Origin: Candidatus Latescibacterota bacterium
GTDB lineage: Bacteria; JAAXHH01
Assembly (NCBI GenBank): GCA_022821085.1
Contig: JAJEEG010000003.1
Location: forward strand, 18,508 to 82,507
Length of the DNA stretch: 64,000 bases
Direction: 5' to 3'
Position numbers and translations under genes: made by a program
Notes under the pieces: model-generated
What the model saw: only the letters and a program-made list of their open reading frames with translations
Told to the model about the DNA's origin: nothing
The model's database searches: none
Part shown: positions 62,343 through 64,000 of the stretch, piece after piece
Layout of the letters: each line of letters opens with the position of its first letter
How positions within the stretch are numbered: the stretch's first letter is position 1

Positions 62343-62371
62343 ATCATAGGAATGCGAGTAAGACAAGTCAA
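62343..62371 (-). promoter_or_regulatory. promoter of abiEi-abiEii
   Basis: Minus-strand TTGACT (62371-62366), 17-bp spacer, TATGAT (62348-62343), ~50 bp before the abiEi ATG in AT-rich DNA. Confidence 0.65.
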
Positions 62372-62439
62372 AAACGGTTAAATAACAAAGGTTGGTCACG
62401 ACCAGTGAAATCGACAACGTCTCCTCAACTACCTTATCG

Positions 62440-63178
62440 AGGCTGGAGAAGGTGGCGGAGGCCTCGCCCACGCGGGTTACGCGCCTGAGGTCGTCGTAGA
62501 CGGTGAAGGTGATTTTCCGAGTGGCGCCCGTGCCGGCGGCTCGCTGTCGCGCGTCCTGCGAGAAGCGCATTCTCCCCAGGTCGTCGTACTTGTAGAGGGT
62601 GGCGCCATCGGCATCGGGATGATGCCTGCTGGTCATACGGCCCAGGGTGTCGTAAGCATAGCGCGAAGTGCCGCCTCCCGGCATGGTGCTGGAGGAAAGC
62701 CTGTCCAGGGCGTCATGGGCGTAGGACGTCGTGTTATTCCGGGTGGCGGCGCTGGCTCCAGGCGAGTCGGCAGTGGCGTATTGCATGCGTCCGTAGGCGT
62801 CATGGACGCTGGTGGTCAGGACGCCTTTTTTGTCGTCGACGGTCTGGTAGGAGCGGCCAGGGCCGGATACGGTTCCCCATCTGCCGTAGCGGGTGGAGAT
62901 GGCATTGCTGGGAGTGTGTCCGGGAGGGATGAGCCGGGCGGTCCTCAGCAGGGGATCGTCGTCGTATGTGGTTCTCGTAATCCTGCTGCCCGCTGCGGCA
63001 TTCGTCAGGGCAGTGTAGCTGTAAGACGGCGTCGGTACACCGGACCAAGCAGCGTATCGGGCTTGTTTACGCGGTTGTAGTTCGTCTGGGTGACGACGTC
63101 GTTCGCGCCAGCCCGCGCACGGGTCTGTATCTGCCGGGTCAACCCACCCCAATGACCACTTGCGACAATATCACGGCT
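62440..63178 (-). pseudogene. broken RHS-repeat gene fragment
   Basis: YD-repeat (RHS) similarity runs in two frames. The segment about 63178-63035 reads S-G-H-W-G-G-L-T-R-Q-I-Q then N-D-V-V-T-Q-T-N-Y-N-R-V-N-K-P-D-T; the rest, from about 63030 down, is one frame off, with Y-G-R-M-Q-Y-A-T, Y-A-Y-D-T-L-G-R-M-T-S-R-H and Y-K-Y-D-D-L-G-R-M. The similarity ends near 62440, shortly before the AbiE promoter, without a toxin C-terminus. So it is a frameshifted internal piece of an RHS protein, not a working gene. Confidence 0.75.
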
Positions 63179-63192
63179 CGCTCGTTTAAATT

Positions 63193-63220
63193 AGACGTCC
63201 ACTCCGTATAGCGGACGCCT
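63193..63220. repeat. imperfect 10-bp inverted repeat near the RHS fragment
   Basis: AGACGTCCAC (63193-63202) and GCGGACGCCT (63211-63220) are inverted with 8 of 10 pairs and an 8-bp loop (TCCGTATA). It lies between the immunity gene and the RHS fragment. No T-tract. Could be a remnant of recombination or a weak structure; nothing more can be said. Confidence 0.55.
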
Positions 63221-63243
63221 AACTCAATTTTGAAGCTCCTTTT

Positions 63244-63498
63244 CTAACTTGACCTGTTCCGTTTCTCGATGATGTATTTCTGATGGCAGTTATTGCAAAG
63301 CCACCCAATACTACTTACAAAAGCTTCCTCCAGAAATCGAGCATTCAAGGCATCCCAACAGATTATGCAATGAGTATGGTCGTCTTTCTCGTCAGTAGAA
63401 AAGAACTTCGGTAACGAGGCTCTGCACCATTTTGCCGACTGAGCTTCCTCAATGTATGCGTAGAAATTACCAGATGAATCGAACTCATTCTTAGACAT
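63244..63498 (-). CDS. small zinc-ribbon-like protein, candidate immunity protein
   Basis: 84 residues with paired C-I-I-C (~44-47) and C-N-N-C (~68-71), separated by ~20 residues, a zinc-ribbon or treble-clef pattern. It starts 3 bases after the RHS C-terminal gene's stop, with AAAGGAG (63511-63505) inside that gene's end, so translation is probably coupled. In RHS loci the gene just downstream of the toxin is usually its cognate immunity protein; that role is inferred from position. Low-GC, unlike the core genes. Confidence 0.65.
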   Translation of the reverse strand: MSKNEFDSSGNFYAYIEEAQSAKWCRASLPKFFSTDEKDDHTHCIICWDALNARFLEEAFVSSIGWLCNNCHQKYIIEKRNRSS

Positions 63499-63501
63499 GA
63501 G

Positions 63502-64000
63502 TTACTCCTTTAGATCAAATCGTCTTGTACCTTTAACACCACGCTTGCGCATATCAACATGGGGTTTTCCTTGCCGATGGAACTTGTGCCAATGAGTGTG
63601 GAATGTTCGTCCCGTAATCTTGTTATAGAAAGAACCTCCACCCGGAGCACCACCACGAGGCTCACCGAATTTCCGTCGTAGCTTTCTATCAAGTTGCTTT
63701 TTTGTTGTTTTCCCAAAATACTCCGTCGGAGTAGTCAGTCCTTTACGCTTTCCCCTATTAACTACTTTTCTTACGAGCGTCCGAGCCTTAGTAAGCAGCG
63801 TTTTCGCACCTTCGACATATGCTTTTCCAGGTCCCGGTAATGCCGTACCAAGCCCCAAACCGACAACTGCCATCCCAACATCGGTTTTAGTCGATTTCGG
63901 GTCCTTGATCGTTTCGTAAAGGTTGTAAGCATCGTACCCGGTAGAGACGACCTCGGTGGCGACGGCGAGTGCGGGGAAGACGAAACGCCCGTCCGGATCC
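63502..64000 (-). CDS. C-terminal end of an RHS polymorphic toxin (truncated at window edge)
   Basis: The open frame continues to the edge without a start, beginning (reading inward) D-P-D-G-R-F, typical of the end of an RHS core. Then comes a variable C-terminal region of about 120 residues: a Lys/Arg-rich stretch, F-G-E-P-R-G-G-A-P-G-G-G-S-F-Y-N, R-T-F-H-T-H-W-H-K-F-H-R-Q-G-K-P-H-V-D. The cluster of His residues (H-T-H-W-H) suggests a metal-dependent or nuclease-like toxin, but the family was not identified. Stop TAA at 63502-63504; the immunity-like gene follows. Most of the protein is outside the window. Confidence 0.7.
   Translation of the reverse strand, partial: DPDGRFVFPALAVATEVVSTGYDAYNLYETIKDPKSTKTDVGMAVVGLGLGTALPGPGKAYVEGAKTLLTKARTLVRKVVNRGKRKGLTTPTEYFGKTTKKQLDRKLRRKFGEPRGGAPGGGSFYNKITGRTFHTHWHKFHRQGKPHVDMRKRGVKGTRRFDLKE

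Overview
This is a gene-dense, high-GC bacterial chromosome window. About 60.4 kb are ordinary housekeeping and catabolic genes, and the last ~3.7 kb on the right are an accessory defence/competition patch. The lineage can only be inferred. A 286-residue primary sigma factor without region 1.1, an Ig-like lipoprotein starting with a C-A-R-E-G-M-P-P-G-G-P type motif, a single-chain (alpha2) glycyl-tRNA synthetase, and several oxidoreductase/isomerase/phytanoyl-dioxygenase genes together suggest an uncultured FCB-type bacterium, perhaps Latescibacterota-like. No rRNA or tRNA gene was found to test this.

Layout. 1-3337: aromatic amino-acid operon (chorismate mutase, DAHP synthase, prephenate dehydrogenase, prephenate dehydratase) behind a structured leader. 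3380-5179 (-): RqcH/NFACT ribosome-rescue factor, divergent from a long + strand run (5517-13646) of yicC, gmk, rpoZ, coaBC, family 4 uracil-DNA glycosylase, dnaB, an Mla-type ABC ATPase, tgt, yajC and def, continuing with fmt, rsmB, ffh, rpsP, rimM, trmD, rplS, rnhB, yraN (to 20659). 20773-24185: a membrane-anchored PHP protein, then pyrC and a YgfZ/GcvT-like protein on the minus strand. 24420-31216: glyS, then a sugar-type oxidoreductase, isomerase, solute-binding lipoprotein and phytanoyl-CoA dioxygenase-like gene. 31335-41391 (-): Ig-like lipoprotein, XerC/D recombinase, topA, smg, a HypE/AIR-synthase-like protein, HU, a class II aldolase, a SelA-like protein without the PLP lysine, and a DUF2064 protein.

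41759-48344 (+): nrnA, a tandem PTPS/QueD protein, folE, then glcD-glcE-larA-like (2-hydroxyacid use). 48597-54857 (+): the primary sigma factor, two LytM/M23 proteins, DUF6483, miaB and a superoxide dismutase with two apparent starts. 54963-56873: zinc alcohol dehydrogenase and sugar-phosphate isomerase. 56916-60454 (-): thiDN fusion, ClpX-like ATPase, DUF1353. 60455-64000: a promoter/terminator pair around a gene-free stretch, an AbiE toxin-antitoxin pair, a broken RHS gene and an RHS toxin end with a coupled candidate immunity gene.

The most unusual property of the window is how often gene junctions, and some protein termini, consist of short degenerate tandem repeats. More than 20 arrays with units of 9 to about 44 bp are visible. 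Arrays inside genes have units divisible by three; arrays between genes usually do not. Recognisable promoters are mostly TTGACA-like -35 boxes 16-18 bp from TATTTT or other TATAAT-like -10 boxes, and start codons are often GTG or TTG with 4-bp stop/start overlaps.
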